DNA of 64,000 bases from Sinotaia quadrata (taxonomy: Eukaryota; Mollusca; Gastropoda; Architaenioglossa; Viviparidae). The notes under the pieces were generated by a model. The model was given only the letters and a program-made list of their open reading frames with translations. It had not been told where the DNA came from and searched no databases. Positions 49,005-60,699 of this stretch are shown here, piece after piece. The number at the start of each line of letters is the position of its first letter. The stretch's first letter is position 1. The stretch covers positions 41,182,617 to 41,246,616 of the forward strand of contig CM054179.1 in NCBI GenBank assembly GCA_028829895.1, in the 5' to 3' direction. A program made the position numbers and the translations under genes.

Positions 49005-49440
49005 GGGTCCTATGTACTTAATTCAGCATGGATCTCCGTGTATTTAATTCAGCGTGGATCCTGTGCATTTAACTCAACGTGGATCTTGTGTATTTAATTC
49101 AGTATGGATCTTATGTATCTATTCTAAATCAATGCGGGTCCTGTCTACTCAGTATGGAACCTGTGTATTTAATTCAATATTGGTCCTGTGTATTTATCTC
49201 AGTGTGGATTCTGTGTATTTATCTCAGTGTGGATCCTGTGTATTTATCTCAGTGTGGATCCTGTGTACCTCAGTGTGGATCCTGTGTATTTATCTCAGTG
49301 TGGATCCTGTGTATTTATCTTGGTGTGGATCCTGCGTGTTTATCTCAGTGTGGATTCTGTGTATTTATCTCAGTGTTGATCCTGTGTATTTATCTCAGTG
49401 TGGATCCTGTGTATTTATCTCAGTGTGGATCCTATATATT
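49005..49440. repeat. 25-bp minisatellite, about 17 copies
   Basis: GATCCTGTGTATTTATCTCA plus GTGTG repeats. All plus frames are open for 60-170 codons (Ser/Val/Asp/Tyr/Cys-rich), a consequence of a unit with no stop codon in any frame. Confidence 0.95.
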
Positions 49441-49602
49441 TGTTTCATGTCTCATTCCATTAATCTTAATGACATCCTTCAAAGTTGCTCCTTAAAAGAT
49501 TTCACATCTTTTGCTAACGATATTCTAAAAGTTGTGCTTTTTAAAATTATTCAAATAATACTTTAGTGATTTATCACTTTACATTAGCAAAAAGTTTTCA
49601 CA

Positions 49603-50465
49603 TTCCTGCTAATTGCCATTTTTCGGGAGAGTTATTATGAGTGACTGAGTCCATAGTGTTGGCCATTCCCCTGTCTGCCAGATCTTATTGCAGATTGTTA
49701 GTAGGGCGCTTATCATGGCTTCTTCCCCGTCTTCGACTAGTTCTGCAGGGATGTTATCCATTTCTGCCGCCTTCCCCTTTTTCAATTAGATCACTGCAGT
49801 CTCTACAGGATGGGGTAGTTGTCAGTGTTGGTCACTGATGGGGTGTTGAGTATTATGGGTCCCCTATGGTTATGTATAGGTCTGAGCAGTATTCTGTCCA
49901 TCTCTTAAGAATGTCTTGATCTTCTGTAAGACAATGGTGGAATGGTGGAGGAGCATCTTTGTTTTACACTGGTCAGGTCTTTCACCAGTTGGTATTGACT
50001 TACTTGACTTATCACCTTGGGTTCCCCATGGAACAAAGGGCTTCAGTTGGTATATGCTTTTTTTGTTATTATTTCTCTTTAGATTATTTTCTATAATTTT
50101 ACACTGGTCTTCAATCCATGTCTCCTTTGCCTTTTTCATGCTTTTCTTGATAATCTGGTTGATTTCCCTGTATTGTTTTGCTCCTTTTACTTCTGATTTC
50201 TTCTTTAGCTCTCGACGCTTGTCACACAGATTAAGGATGTCAGCTGTAACCCAAGGTTTCTTTGCTTGTCTAGGTTTGCCAAGGATCTCATTGGCTGTTT
50301 GGATCACTTCGGTGCTAAATATGTCAATCAATGTGTCTGTGTCTGTGTTCTCTGCATTAAGCAGTAACAGTGGTGCAAATTTTCCTCTATTTTTGCTTGA
50401 AAGGCTTGCGATACCTCTGGGTCTTTTAGCTTGTCAAGGTTGAACTTGTTTCTTGTGGGGTCCTG
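49603..50465 (-). pseudogene. Inverted 5' part of a non-LTR retrotransposon
   Basis: Minus-strand reading gives NKFNLDKLKDPE near 50440, then KKPWVTADILNLCDKRRELK, KKSMKKAKETWIEDQCKII, and a frame-shifted continuation with KGKAAEMDNIPAELVEDGEE and WPTLWTQSLIITLP near 49620-49760. This is the linker between endonuclease and reverse transcriptase plus the first RT blocks of a LINE whose relatives are widespread in marine invertebrates (I/Nimb-like; clade uncertain). The endonuclease itself is missing. It joins head to head with the plus-strand 3' part at about 50465. Confidence 0.88.
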
Positions 50466-51455
50466 CTTATAACCTGATCAAAGTCATAGAAAGCCTTTAC
50501 AACGACCATATAAGAGATTGGTTCAGGACAACAGTGGGAGTCAGACAAGGTTGCTTACTTTTGCCTATTCTCTTCAACATCTTCCTTGAAAGAATATGAC
50601 AGATGCTCTGGAATATCATGAAGGAAATCAGTATTGGAGGCAGAAAAATAACGAACTTAACGCTTTGCTGATGACATCGATGGCCTTGCAGGAAATGAGG
50701 AGGAGCTAGCTCAGTTGGTGCAAAAAACTGGACAGGACAGCTACTGCTTTTGGTATGGAAATCAGTGCAGAGAAGACTAAATTAATGACCAACAACACCA
50801 GTGGCATTGGCAATGACATCATGATTGGTGATCAGAAATTGGAAATAGTTAATAAATTCAAGTACTTAGGAGCCATCATGACAGACGAGGGATCAAAACC
50901 AGAAATATTGTCCAGGATTGCGCTGACAATAACAGCAATGGTAAGGATGAAGACAGTTTGGAAAGACAGAAACATCTTAGTCAGTTCCAAGATCAGACTG
51001 ATGTGCTTCTTGGTTGTATCTGTGTTCTTATATACCTGTGAGTCATGGACCCTCCCAGCGGATCTCGAAAGGAGGATACAAGCTACTGAAATGAGATGCT
51101 TTCCAAAGTTGCTTGGCATTTCGTATAGAGATCATGTCACGAATGAGAAAATGGGAAACAGGATTAGGCAAGCCATTGGGCCCTATGAAGAGCTATTGGC
51201 CTTTGTGAAAAAAACGCAAAATGAAATGGTATGGGCATGTCACACGATCAACAGGGCTTGCCAAGACCATCATGCAAGGTACTGTGCAAGGAGGGCGAAG
51301 GAGATAAAGACGGGAGAATAACATCTCAGAGTGGACAGGACTGAAAATGAGCAATACAGTGAGATTAGCAGAGAACAGAATGGAATGGAGGAAAGTGGTT
51401 GTTAGGTCATCAGTGGTGCCCAAACTGTCGACAAGACTAAGGGATAGATAGATCG
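50466..51455 (+). pseudogene. 3' part of the same non-LTR retrotransposon
   Basis: From 50471 the plus strand encodes the later RT blocks: RDWFRTTVGVRQGCLL, then RFADDIDGLAG with the catalytic FADD at 50664-50675. After frame changes a long open frame (50755-51321) has MEISAEKTKLM, KFKYLGAIMTDEGS and ADLERRIQATEM, the thumb and C-terminal region of this family. After a frame change near 51220 the C-terminus WYGHVTRSTGLAK is readable to RSSVVPKLSTRLRDR, ending in a GATAGATAGATCGAT-type tail. At least four frame breaks make it inactive. About 110 RT residues between the two halves are missing. Confidence 0.92.
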
Positions 51456-51894
51456 ATTAGCATATAATTATAGAAGATTACAATTAGCAGTTTGAAACCT
51501 GTTTAGAACACGGTATTTTTTATCAGAAGAATGAAATTAAATATGGAGCGATCATTTTCTATTTTAAATCAGTCAAAGTTTTCCACATAAAGTACAGCAT
51601 CTAAACTAGAGGGCCATTTACTATGTAGGGAATCTTACTTTTCTCTTGACACTAAAACTGTTTTGTTCCGGTGTATTTTTCATTCTTGTCAAAATAATAA
51701 TCACGAGAGCACGTTGAATACATACATACACGTGTACATAATTTAATTATTAGACAAGATTTACTGCTGCAACAAAGTAGCTACGTAACAGATGCTCACT
51801 TTTCGCTTACTCGTAAATTATTGTCATGGCGGACGTCTCCTTCATGAGCTGAAACTAAATAAACCTGCCGAACAATGCAATTAAGATCATTGTC
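51456..51894. other. No gene seen
   Basis: AT-rich unique spacer after the retrotransposon. Confidence 0.5.
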
Positions 51895-52075
51895 AAGGGT
51901 GAATGATTTAATTTGTAGCCGCAAACAGTGAGCCCTGAGGTTTAGCAAACTGTATATAATAACCGAATTCTTTGCCTATGAAGGTGCAAATTAATTTGAA
52001 TTTGTCTTGTGAAACATGAAAAAGTTTTGCAAGGAATCCGCTGCATTAAAAGAGAAAGCTTTTGATACAACTTGC
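51895..52075 (+). mobile_element. Rep-C dispersed repeat, copy 3
   Basis: GTCAAGGGTGAATGATTTAA, ACCGAATTCTTTGCCTATGA, AAATTAATTTGAATTTGTCT, GTGAAACATGAAAAAG and GAGAAAGCTTTTGATACAAC match the other two copies in order. The 52.08-kb array starts a few bases later. Confidence 0.65.
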
Positions 52076-52079
52076 GGAG

Positions 52080-52320
52080 GTGAAATACTTTGGAGTTAGA
52101 ATACTTAACAATTGAAATTCTTTGGAGCTGGAACACTTAACAACTGAAATATTTTGGAGTTGGAACAGTTCGCATTTGAAATGTTTTGGAGCTGGAACTC
52201 TTGACAAGTGAAATATTTTGGAGTTGGAACATATCACATTTGAATTTTTTTTTTTTGAGCTGGAATATTTGACAGCTGAAATACTTTGGAGCTGGGACAC
52301 TTCACAGCAGAAATACTGTG
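52080..52320. repeat. About 32-bp minisatellite, 7-8 copies
   Basis: The core is TTTGGAGCTGGAACACTTAA plus CAACTGAAATA. Copies vary at CTTAAC/GTTCGC/CTTGAC. It lies directly after Rep-C copy 3. Confidence 0.88.
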
Positions 52321-52654
52321 GAACACAGAAAATAAAACGTTTTAAGTGAACTTTTGGATTTTTGTTTAAATATAAGGAAAGATTGAAAATACGTTCGACC
52401 TGCACCTTATTTCAAATATCATGACCTAATTTCGAGCAAGAATTATTTTATTTGATTCTTTCTCAACATGCGTTTAAAAGGATATCATGTAATTGTGTTT
52501 CCTTCTTTCTTTGTTTGCGCGTTTTGTTTTGTTTTTATTATGACCTACTGAACTTCTTCGCACTGCTAATGTAAACAAATTTTCTTTTGATCAAAGTGGA
52601 GATAACTGTTCAAAACAGCATGTAATAATAATAATAATAATAATAATAATATTT
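52321..52654. other. No gene; AAT microsatellite
   Basis: A run of about nine AAT triplets lies at 52623-52650. Confidence 0.6.
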
Positions 52655-52890
52655 TAATAACAAGTTTTTATTCCGCTCTGTGAGTTATTTACTTAAGAAT
52701 ACTTACATAAATACAAGAATAATATATATTTGAGAGATATTTTAATAATATTTGTTGATTCTGTTTGGTGAATTATTTACTTAAGAATACTTACATAAAT
52801 ACAAGAATAATATATATTTGAGAGATATTTTAATAATATTTGTTGATTCTGTTTGGTGAATTATTTAATTAACAATGCTTACATAAATAC
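52655..52890. repeat. 88-bp tandem repeat, about 2.7 copies
   Basis: TTAAGAATACTTACATAAAT begins at 52693 and 52781 and, altered, at 52869, exact 88-bp steps. The first two are nearly identical. Confidence 0.92.
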
Positions 52891-53407
52891 AAGAAGAAGA
52901 AAAACCAGGCCAGTATATAAGAAATTAAAAAAAAAAAATCCTAATCAAATAAATAGTATTAATAATCAAGAACTCGGGTGATGCACTCTTATTTATTTTA
53001 AAACATTTTTCAAGTTATTTTCATTTATATAATCCGTCTCGAACTCATCTGTCCAACAGAGAGGACGAAAAGAATTTAAACGCTGGGTCTTGCTAAGCAA
53101 ATCTACTTTTTCTGACCAAATTTTGTTTTGAAATGGATTTAATTTAATTTTTCTTAGGTAAATTTTCTATCCGAATACATCCTTAATTCCAAGTCCTTTA
53201 ACACAAAGTAAATATTCATTCTCTTCAACAAAAACGCAACAACAATAAAAATTGTTGTAAGGAAAAAAAGACTCAGATTGAGAAGAACCATAATCAAAAC
53301 CAGAAATGGCAGCAGCAATGAAAACATAATCCAACAAACTTTCTTCCCTTTTTTCTGCTTGCTTCTTCGACGTCACGCGAGTTCTCGTGATTAGTCAGTG
53401 CACGAAG
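52891..53407. other. No gene seen
   Basis: AT-rich unique sequence. A 69-codon minus-strand frame (53167-53376) lacks a recognisable family. Confidence 0.45.
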
Positions 53408-54000
53408 AGTAGTGTATGACTGGTGAATGTATTATGGCTGACGTATGTTTGACTGGTGAACGTATGACTGACGTATGTTGACTGGTGAATGTATTATGGC
53501 TGACGTATGTTTGACTGGTGAATGTATTATGGCTGACGTATGTTTGACTGGTGAACGTATGACTGACGTATGTTGACTGGTGAATGTATTATGGCTGACG
53601 TATGTTTGACTGGTGAACGTATGACTGACGTATGTTTGACTGGTGAACGTATGACTGACGTATGTTGACTGGTGAATGTATTATGGCTGACATATGTTTG
53701 ACTGGTGAACGTATGGCTGACGTATGTTTGACTGGTGAATGTATTATGACTGGCGTATGTTTGACTGGGGAATGTATTATGACTGACCTATGTTTGACTG
53801 GTGAATGTATTATGACTGACGTATGTTTGACTGGTGAATGTATGACTGACATATGTTGACTGGTGAATATATTGTGGCTGACATATGTTGACTGGGGATG
53901 TCTGGCTGAAACACACTGACTGGGGATGTCTGGCTGATGCACACTGACTGGGGGATGTCTGGCTGATGCACATTGACTGGGGAATGAATGCATGGCTGAA
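53408..54000. repeat. Mixed 29/33-bp minisatellite, about 18 copies
   Basis: The 33-bp form contains ACTGGTGAATGTATTATGGC plus TGACGTATGTTTG; the 29-bp form has ACTGGTGAACGTATGACTGA plus CGTATGTTG. They alternate irregularly, indicating duplication of multi-unit blocks. The right edge degrades into GGGGATGTCTGGCTGA units. Confidence 0.92.
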
Positions 54001-54009
54001 GTGCAGGGC

Positions 54010-54331
54010 ATAATTAGTCAATTTTCTTTTATGTATGAATGTTGGTTGCATCATTAGTCAATATATATCTGAAGTAAGAATGTTGGTTGATGATTAGCCA
54101 ATAGCTTAATCATCTCTGTAGTAAGAATGTTAGTTGATGACTAGCCAATAGCTTAATCATCTCTGTAGTAAGAATGTTAGTTGATGACTAGCCAATAGCC
54201 TATCTATCTAATTAAGAAGATTGTTTAATGGTTAGTCAATAGCCTATATGTCTGAAGTAAATATTTTGGTTGCATGACTAGAGTATATTATGTATGTGTG
54301 TGTGTGTGTGTGTATGTGTGTGTGTGTGTGA

Positions 54332-54363
<32 letters not shown>

Positions 54364-54440
54364 TTAAGGATACTGGTTGATGACCAGTCAATAGCCTATA
54401 TATCTGATTAAGAAAACTGGTTGATGGCTACTAACCACAA
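54010..54440. repeat. 47-bp repeat interrupted by a TG microsatellite
   Basis: GTAAGAATGTTAGTTGATGA plus CTAGCCAATAGCTTAATCAT recurs about four times. A TG tract (about 54291-54362) splits the array, and diverged copies resume after it (GGTTGATGACCAGTCAATAG). Confidence 0.88.
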
Positions 54441-54734
54441 GTTGACGAGAATCAATATATTTGCACTCTCCATTTATAATTTGCTGTGTGTTATCTCCCT
54501 CTAGATTGGCTGTAGTCTTAAGAGTGGGGGAGGGGTATCTTCACAGGCAAAGGGTGCTGACTGAGAGTGACTGAAAGATTGATCTAAAATGAGGTCAAAT
54601 GTTAGTCAATAATATAAGTCTTTGATGGCAGCACGTAGTTTTGAACCAGAATAGGGCTAAAAGGAAGTCAAACTTCCTTATAAGCGCTTGTGATGAAGTG
54701 CTTCAGTAGAAAAGATCTTTAGAGATCAAAAAGA

Positions 54735-54905
54735 TCAAACACCTGAAAAACACTTACACACTTACAGTCTCACATTAAGTGAATTGCATTATAATGTGAA
54801 ACACTTACACGCTTACAGTCTCACACTAAGTGAATTGCATTATAATGTGATACACACTTACAGTCTCAAACTAAGTGAATTGCACTATGTGATACACCGT
54901 ACAGT
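54735..54905. repeat. About 50-bp tandem repeat, 3 copies
   Basis: ACACTTACAGTCTCACACTA plus AGTGAATTGCATTATAATGTGA is repeated; the third copy is shorter. Confidence 0.88.
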
Positions 54906-54964
54906 CTGCAGAGCCTAGAATGACAGTACTTGACATAAAAGGGTTGCATTACAGGTAGCACTGT

Positions 54965-55312
54965 ATATGACGTATTAAAATTATCTAACTCAAGAGTATG
55001 ACGTATTAAAATTATCTAACCCAAGAGTATGACGCATTAAAATTATCTAACCCAAGAGTATGACTCATTAAAATTATCTAACCCAAGAGTATGACGCATT
55101 AAAATTATCTAACCCAAGAGTATGAGCATTAAAATTATCTAACCCAAGAGTATGACGCATTAAAATGATCTAACCCAAGAGTATGACGCATTAAAATTAT
55201 CTAACACAAGAGTATGACGCATTAAAATTATCTAACCCAAGAGTATGACGTATTAAAATTATCTAACCCAAGAGTATGACGCATTAAAATTATCTAACCC
55301 AAGAGTATGCAA
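54965..55312. repeat. 31-bp minisatellite, about 11 copies
   Basis: GTATGACGCATTAAAATTAT plus CTAACCCAAGA, with very few variants (GACGTATT at both edges, GACTCATT and GAGCATT inside). It is one of the most uniform arrays here. Confidence 0.96.
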
Positions 55313-55551
55313 ATGGCTTATAACATTAGCTAAAACGACAGTGCACGACAATTGTATAATCTCACAGTAATGGACTGTTAACTAATCGGTGAAGCAAGCA
55401 TTTAATGACACCATTTCCTTTGAACGTGACACTCAGTGACACGTCTGTTTAGCTATGCTGCATACACAAGTAAACATAAAAGTGGAACATCAAAATAACT
55501 AGTGCAGCGAACCGTGTGTATGTCGTACATGCACTTTCAAATCTTTTGAAT

Positions 55552-55591
<40 letters not shown>

Positions 55592-55734
55592 GGGAGGGGG
55601 AAATAATGTCTAAGCCGTGGCTCACCACCCGTCACTACAGTTTTAGTACTGAGGGAGTCACTGACCTCAAAGACAGTCACCTCCCCAATCATTATTCGCT
55701 GTGAACGGGGAGTTGGGTGGGAAGAGAGAGAGGA
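55313..55734. other. No gene; GA microsatellite
   Basis: A GA run of about 16 dinucleotides lies at 55555-55587. Nothing else is recognised. Confidence 0.6.
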
Positions 55735-56305
55735 GGGTGGTAGCTTCTTGTGACGCCAACGCCACCTAGTTAATGGTTATTATTATTTTTTTTTTATTAA
55801 TTATCCATAACTAATTACAAGTGATAAGAACTTTATGTTTTAATGATTCTCCAGAAGACACTACTCGTCTCTCTCACTTTGCAAATAAGCGGGAGCTGTA
55901 AACGTTTTCTCTCTTCCACAACATTTAAAGACAAACATTTACCGCCACACAATATTTCCGTAGGTGGAAAACTTCTTACTAAAGGAGAAGACAAATCCAT
56001 CTTTAATTTATATTTAGCGAACATTCATCAGCCCGATATACAAATAGCATAAGAAATATTGCATGATCACAAGTATAACTGCAAAGTAATCAAATTAGTG
56101 AACGTAGAAATAATGGCTCAGTTACACAAAGCATTCTCCAGTTCAAATCATTGATCAGTAGAAAACATGTATGAAATATTTTAAGTCCATTCTTATTTAT
56201 CAATCAGTTAACTTACCATAAGCTAATGATCGCCTAATATATACACGTTGGTTGGGGGATGAAACGGTAATATGAAGAGGGGGGGGGGGCAGTTTTCAAC
56301 AACAC
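55735..56305 (-). mobile_element. Rep-A dispersed repeat, copy 4
   Basis: The minus strand matches copy 2 in order: ATATTTAGCGAAC region, ACTAAAGGAGAAGACAAATC (plus strand), CCGTAGGTGGAAAACTTCTT, GACAAACATTTACC, GTAAACGTTTTCTCTCTTCC and CTCGTCTCTCTCACTT. The terminal AACCATTAACTAGGTGGCG (minus) matches the 3' end of copy 2. The 56.1-56.3 kb part matches the interior and start of the 1.4-kb copy with a large deletion between. No coding frame is seen. Confidence 0.7.
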
Positions 56306-57219
56306 CAATATCATCATATACACACTTAATGTGTATCGACTAACTCTGTACTTACAATAGAGGCTCTACTAAGTTAATCTTTGCAAAGAAATATTAAACA
56401 ATAACGCTTTATTTGTGCTAACATTCAGAACCTAATTTTATAATTATTATTATTCACATACCGATCCATCTATAGCTCAATTTAGCAACCTTACCTACAT
56501 ACGTTTAGAAATGTGAGTCTTTTAAAAAGAAATTAGATGACGTCCCAAACAAGGCTCGTACTTTGTAAAGTGCTCACTTTTGCGCAGTGAGCACAGGTTA
56601 TTTAATATAATTTAAAATTTGTTAATTTATTTTAATATCAAAAAAGCAGATTGCATAATACAACGTCTCATCCATATATTTTAGGATTTTAGATTCAGTT
56701 TAAAAAAAAAAAGATCTGCTGCTGAAAAACGTCCATGGCTAACATGTCATTAAAAAGGTCAAGAGTTAGAATGTCTCTAAAGGAGTCAAGGTTAACATGT
56801 CTCCAAAAGGGTCAAGGGTTATATGCCAAAGTAACAATATAAAAAATATATCTAAAATGATGAAAGATCCCCACCCCACCCACCCCCTGATCAGAATACC
56901 CGTTAGGATTATTACTATTTAGTTAGAATAGTTGTCTGATAAAATAAAATTTCAATGGAGACTGTAGAGTGTAGATGTTCATCTGCCATCGACTTTCTTC
57001 GTACCACACCAACATCTGGACTAGCAGTGAGAGCGCAGACAAGGGCGATAAAGCAGAAGGCACAACCTTTCCGCACTTGAGTCAAAAGTAAATGAATTTT
57101 ATGACCATCGTTTACATCTGTGCATGCATCCAAGCATAAATACGTACATACGTTACAGTTTACAGTGGACAGTATTTTATCTTAAAAGCACATTCTTTGT
57201 TCATTTAGATTGAAAGTTA
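56306..57219. other. No gene; short GTC repeat
   Basis: AAAAGGTCAAGAGTTAGAAT/AAAGGAGTCAAGGTTAACAT repeats about three times near 56750-56825. The rest is AT-rich and unique. Confidence 0.5.
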
Positions 57220-57480
57220 TTTGCATATCGATAGTTTGCACACACATACACATTAATCAATGTTGCTAACCATTACTGAATTATATCGATAGTTTGCACA
57301 CACATACACATTAATCAATGTTGCTAACCATTACTGAATTATATAGATAGTTTGCACACACATACATATTAATCAATGTTGCTAACCATTACTGAATCAA
57401 TGTTGCTACCCATTACTGAATATATTTCGATAGTTTGCACACACATACATATTAATCAATGTTGCTACCCATTACTGAAT
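57220..57480. repeat. 58-bp tandem repeat, about 4 copies
   Basis: ATCGATAGTTTGCACACACA plus TACACATTAATCAATGTTGC and CATTACTGAATTA. The third copy carries a short internal duplication of AATCAATGTTGCTA. Confidence 0.93.
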
Positions 57481-58764
57481 TATATACTACCTAACCAAAC
57501 GTCCGCTAGCTGTTACCCTCCAAAGAGCGGTTCCTTTCGTATTGCAGGTATTTTCAATGTTCCTGCTAATAACTACATTTCTGTAGCGTTACTGCTCGTA
57601 CGCTTACTGAACACTAATTAGCCAGTTTGTTCTTTGACGTCTCTACATTTTACGGAACAACCAGTCAGTTTGTAGTAGGGCATCTATGTCGTCACTACTG
57701 AGAGTGTCACGTGACAAGAGGAAGCCATACGAAGAAAGGAATTATGCTATTCTAATGACTATGTATATAATTTTTTTCCCAAGTATTATATATAATGTAT
57801 AATTATGATCTCTTAGACAACTCATAGGGCATCCATGTTATGGAACGTGAGAAAGAATGGCTAAGAGAATTTTTGAAGGTAATTATCTCCCCGAAAGCAA
57901 GCAGAAGTGAAGAATGTTGCCTGTTCATCGCCGGAAATGAATACAGGTAAAACCGCTTATCATTCATATATACTTTGTACCGCCTTTTCCAACTGCAGTT
58001 CCGTCTTCATTTGATCGTTTGAAATTTTTATTTTAGTTTTAAAAAAAATTCTCTTCCGAGAGCGGTACTTTGTTCACGTATTTGTTCTTGTCTGCGCTCG
58101 AAGTGTGTGCCGCCATAAACGGAAGTGGACTTCCACGCAAGCGCAATGTACTTTCGACATCTCTAAGTTGAGATGAAAAAGTACGTGGATTCAACCAATC
58201 AACGTTTCATAGTTTTATAAAGAAAAGAAAGTAATGGAAGTACACATACTCGACAACATTTAGGATCGAAGATTATTATTTATTAACTTTTAAAAAATCA
58301 TATCACATTCCTTGTGAAAGCGTGACCGAGCTGACTGCAGGACAACGGGTTAAGGTCACAATGAATTATGGGGCAGCATTCGTGAAAAACTCATGGACTT
58401 TTAGAATCGAAAACGTAAATTCACGAAGCGTTCTCTAGGTCACAAATGATCATGACAAAATGCACTATGGACGCGTAAATTTCATGATTTCTGTACGAAT
58501 CAGCTGGACGTTCGTGCAACTGTAATTGACGTGCTCATTGTTCTGTGGTTGGAAATGGCGTGAAAGGAGTTGGTGCGCAATATCCGGGATAAACTGTTTG
58601 CTTGGCAGTACTTGGGCAGATTCGGTGACGTAGTTTTCACGCTTATCCTGCTGTGAGCCGGACTGACTAGACGAGCGCTTTCTGATGACGTACTCAAGAG
58701 TGCTCTTTGAGATCTGATGACGCACTCATCCAGTCTGTCCAGTAGATTGTTCTAGTGTAATTTT
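57481..58764. other. No gene assigned; ETS-like dyad
   Basis: CGGAAGTGGACTTCC at 58120-58134 is an inverted repeat of an ETS-like GGAAGT site, beside GCCGCCAT, in a locally CpG-richer stretch. An 86-codon minus-strand frame (58465-58725) has ordinary composition but no recognised domain. Confidence 0.35.
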
Positions 58765-58860
58765 GCGTTCTATATTAAAGGGACATATGCTACGTTTGCA
58801 TTCTATAAGGGAACATGGGCTACGTTTGCGTTCTATATTAAGGGGACATAAGCTTCGTAA
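58765..58860. repeat. About 36-bp repeat, 3 copies
   Basis: TTGCGTTCTATATTAAAGGG plus ACATATGCTACG, with the middle copy altered to ATAAGGGAACATGGG. Confidence 0.8.
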
Positions 58861-60699
58861 TCAGTGGTCATTCAGTCAGTGTGAGTAATCAATGCGACTA
58901 ATATTTTCTTTTTAAAAAAAACACACCCTCTCCCATCCAAAACAAGGTCAAGAGGACAAGCTTCAGGTTGCAAATAAATACAGCATACTTTCTTTTATCA
59001 TGTTTTATCCAGGGTAAGTAAAGTTATATGACTGAACAGCGCAGTTATGGGCCCTACCGGCAAAACAATCTGGTGGTGCGCGTGACGTCATTCATGCCGG
59101 ATGTCGACTTCAAACAGGTCCCTAAGTAACGAACTCTTAAGCGCTGCTAGAGCTCACCGTAAAAGCTGACGCAGTACCCGCTGGAAGAAGCAACTTGAAC
59201 TGCCGGGTATATAGGAGTGCTAAATGTCACTTACTACCCGATTACATCCTCGAAAAAAAGCTATCGACATGCAAAGACAAGAAGACCTTAGTTTGACTTA
59301 ATCAAGTTACGACATTTAGACAAACATAAAACAAAGTTAAACTGATTAGCAGAATTAAATCATTGTTAATAAAAAAAGAAAAAAAACACATTGTAGTAAA
59401 TATCATTTTGTATTTACAAGAAAATGATGATACCAAGAGAGAGAGCGAGAGAGAACGATAATTTTTGTTGGGAATTATTCCGACTGTTTGCGCGTGACTC
59501 AGGATTATTTTTTTAAAAATATCATTATCCCCCACCTCCTTCCCCATCACTTATTGAGGCCCCTTTTGTATCAATGACAGTGCAATGTTTGAGCAGTTTT
59601 CGTTGAGACTGCAAAACACGTCCTGACAATAGTCGACCTCACCCGGTAAGATAGTTCACTCTTCACTCTTCATTTCTTAACAAACAACCTCCTCATCCTA
59701 CCCCAAACAAAACAAAAAACAACCAGCAACCAGATACGATTTTTTTCTTTTAAATTATCAAACACTATAAATTCGATCACAACATAGTTATTGTCATAGC
59801 TCATAAGCAAACCCAACAAGTTTATCACGTGATTACAAAGCACGATCACGACAAAATATAAAGGATGACTGACCCGTCTCTATTATACATTATACAGTTC
59901 ACGTCGCACTATAAAGTGTTCACAGAAATACACCCGCACTCTTCCCCTCCTCCAGCGGACATCATTCAGGGAAGATGAGTTACTGTAAAATTTATTTTTA
60001 AAATTCAACTATGGCAGGCTACGTGAATAGACAATAGTTTAGCCGAAGTAAGCGATACAGTTCTGGTACATTGTACTTACCATAGTTTGCCTGAGGCAAA
60101 GCTCCAGCGTTAAAAAAAAAAAAAGAATAACAAACAAGATCATCAACAACAAAAAAAAACCCCACAAAAAACCTCACAAATTTATTTCGGCTAATGTTGC
60201 CGACTTTGTACTTTTATTTTTACTTTTGCCAATTGTGTACAGATATTTTAAGTGTTTAGAAGGGTAATGTACAGATTTGTAAGCATACCCGGCATCTGTA
60301 CAGTGTAATCATGTACATCGGGTACTTTGGCCGTTAGTAAACACGCCAACAACTTCTGTGTATGCGGCATTCTCACAACGACAAACGCCCTACGCCCAGG
60401 GCACAAAGTAAGCTAAGCAGCCTGTACAGTGGCAGAAGGGTGGGGGAGGGAAGGGGCAGCAGCAAGTGGTACTGGTGGATGGGCACCGCGGGGGATGGGT
60501 GGGTGTGGACCCTACGTCACGGTTTTAACCGAACCAGACGGTAGTCTACCCACGGTCTACTCGACGGCCCCCACGCAGTTCACGTGGTTCCCACGGGGGC
60601 CCAATCAGGGGCAGGAACTTGTTCATGACGCAAACATTCACTGTGCCATATTAGGATATTAGGCGATCCACCCTGCGAGGCCCCCTCCCACCACCCCGT
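58861..60699. other. No gene; CRE and TATA-like motifs
   Basis: A perfect TGACGTCA at 59083-59090 and TATATA at 59208-59213 lie 120 bp apart in a CpG-richer patch, possibly a core promoter of unknown direction. From 60360 the sequence becomes GC-rich (GGGATGGGTGGGTGTGG). No coding sequence is supported. Confidence 0.35.

Noticed and set aside
49054..49566. 170-codon plus-strand ORF
   Set aside because: It is a translation of the 25-bp minisatellite; all three frames are open because the unit has no stop codon.
49916..50443. 175-codon plus-strand ORF
   Set aside because: It is the antisense shadow of the inverted retrotransposon linker, which reads as a known family on the minus strand.
24691..55312. 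Possible CRISPR-like arrays (short uniform repeats at 24.7, 37.1 and 55.0 kb)
   Set aside because: Whole units repeat without unique spacers, and the context is eukaryotic; they are minisatellites.
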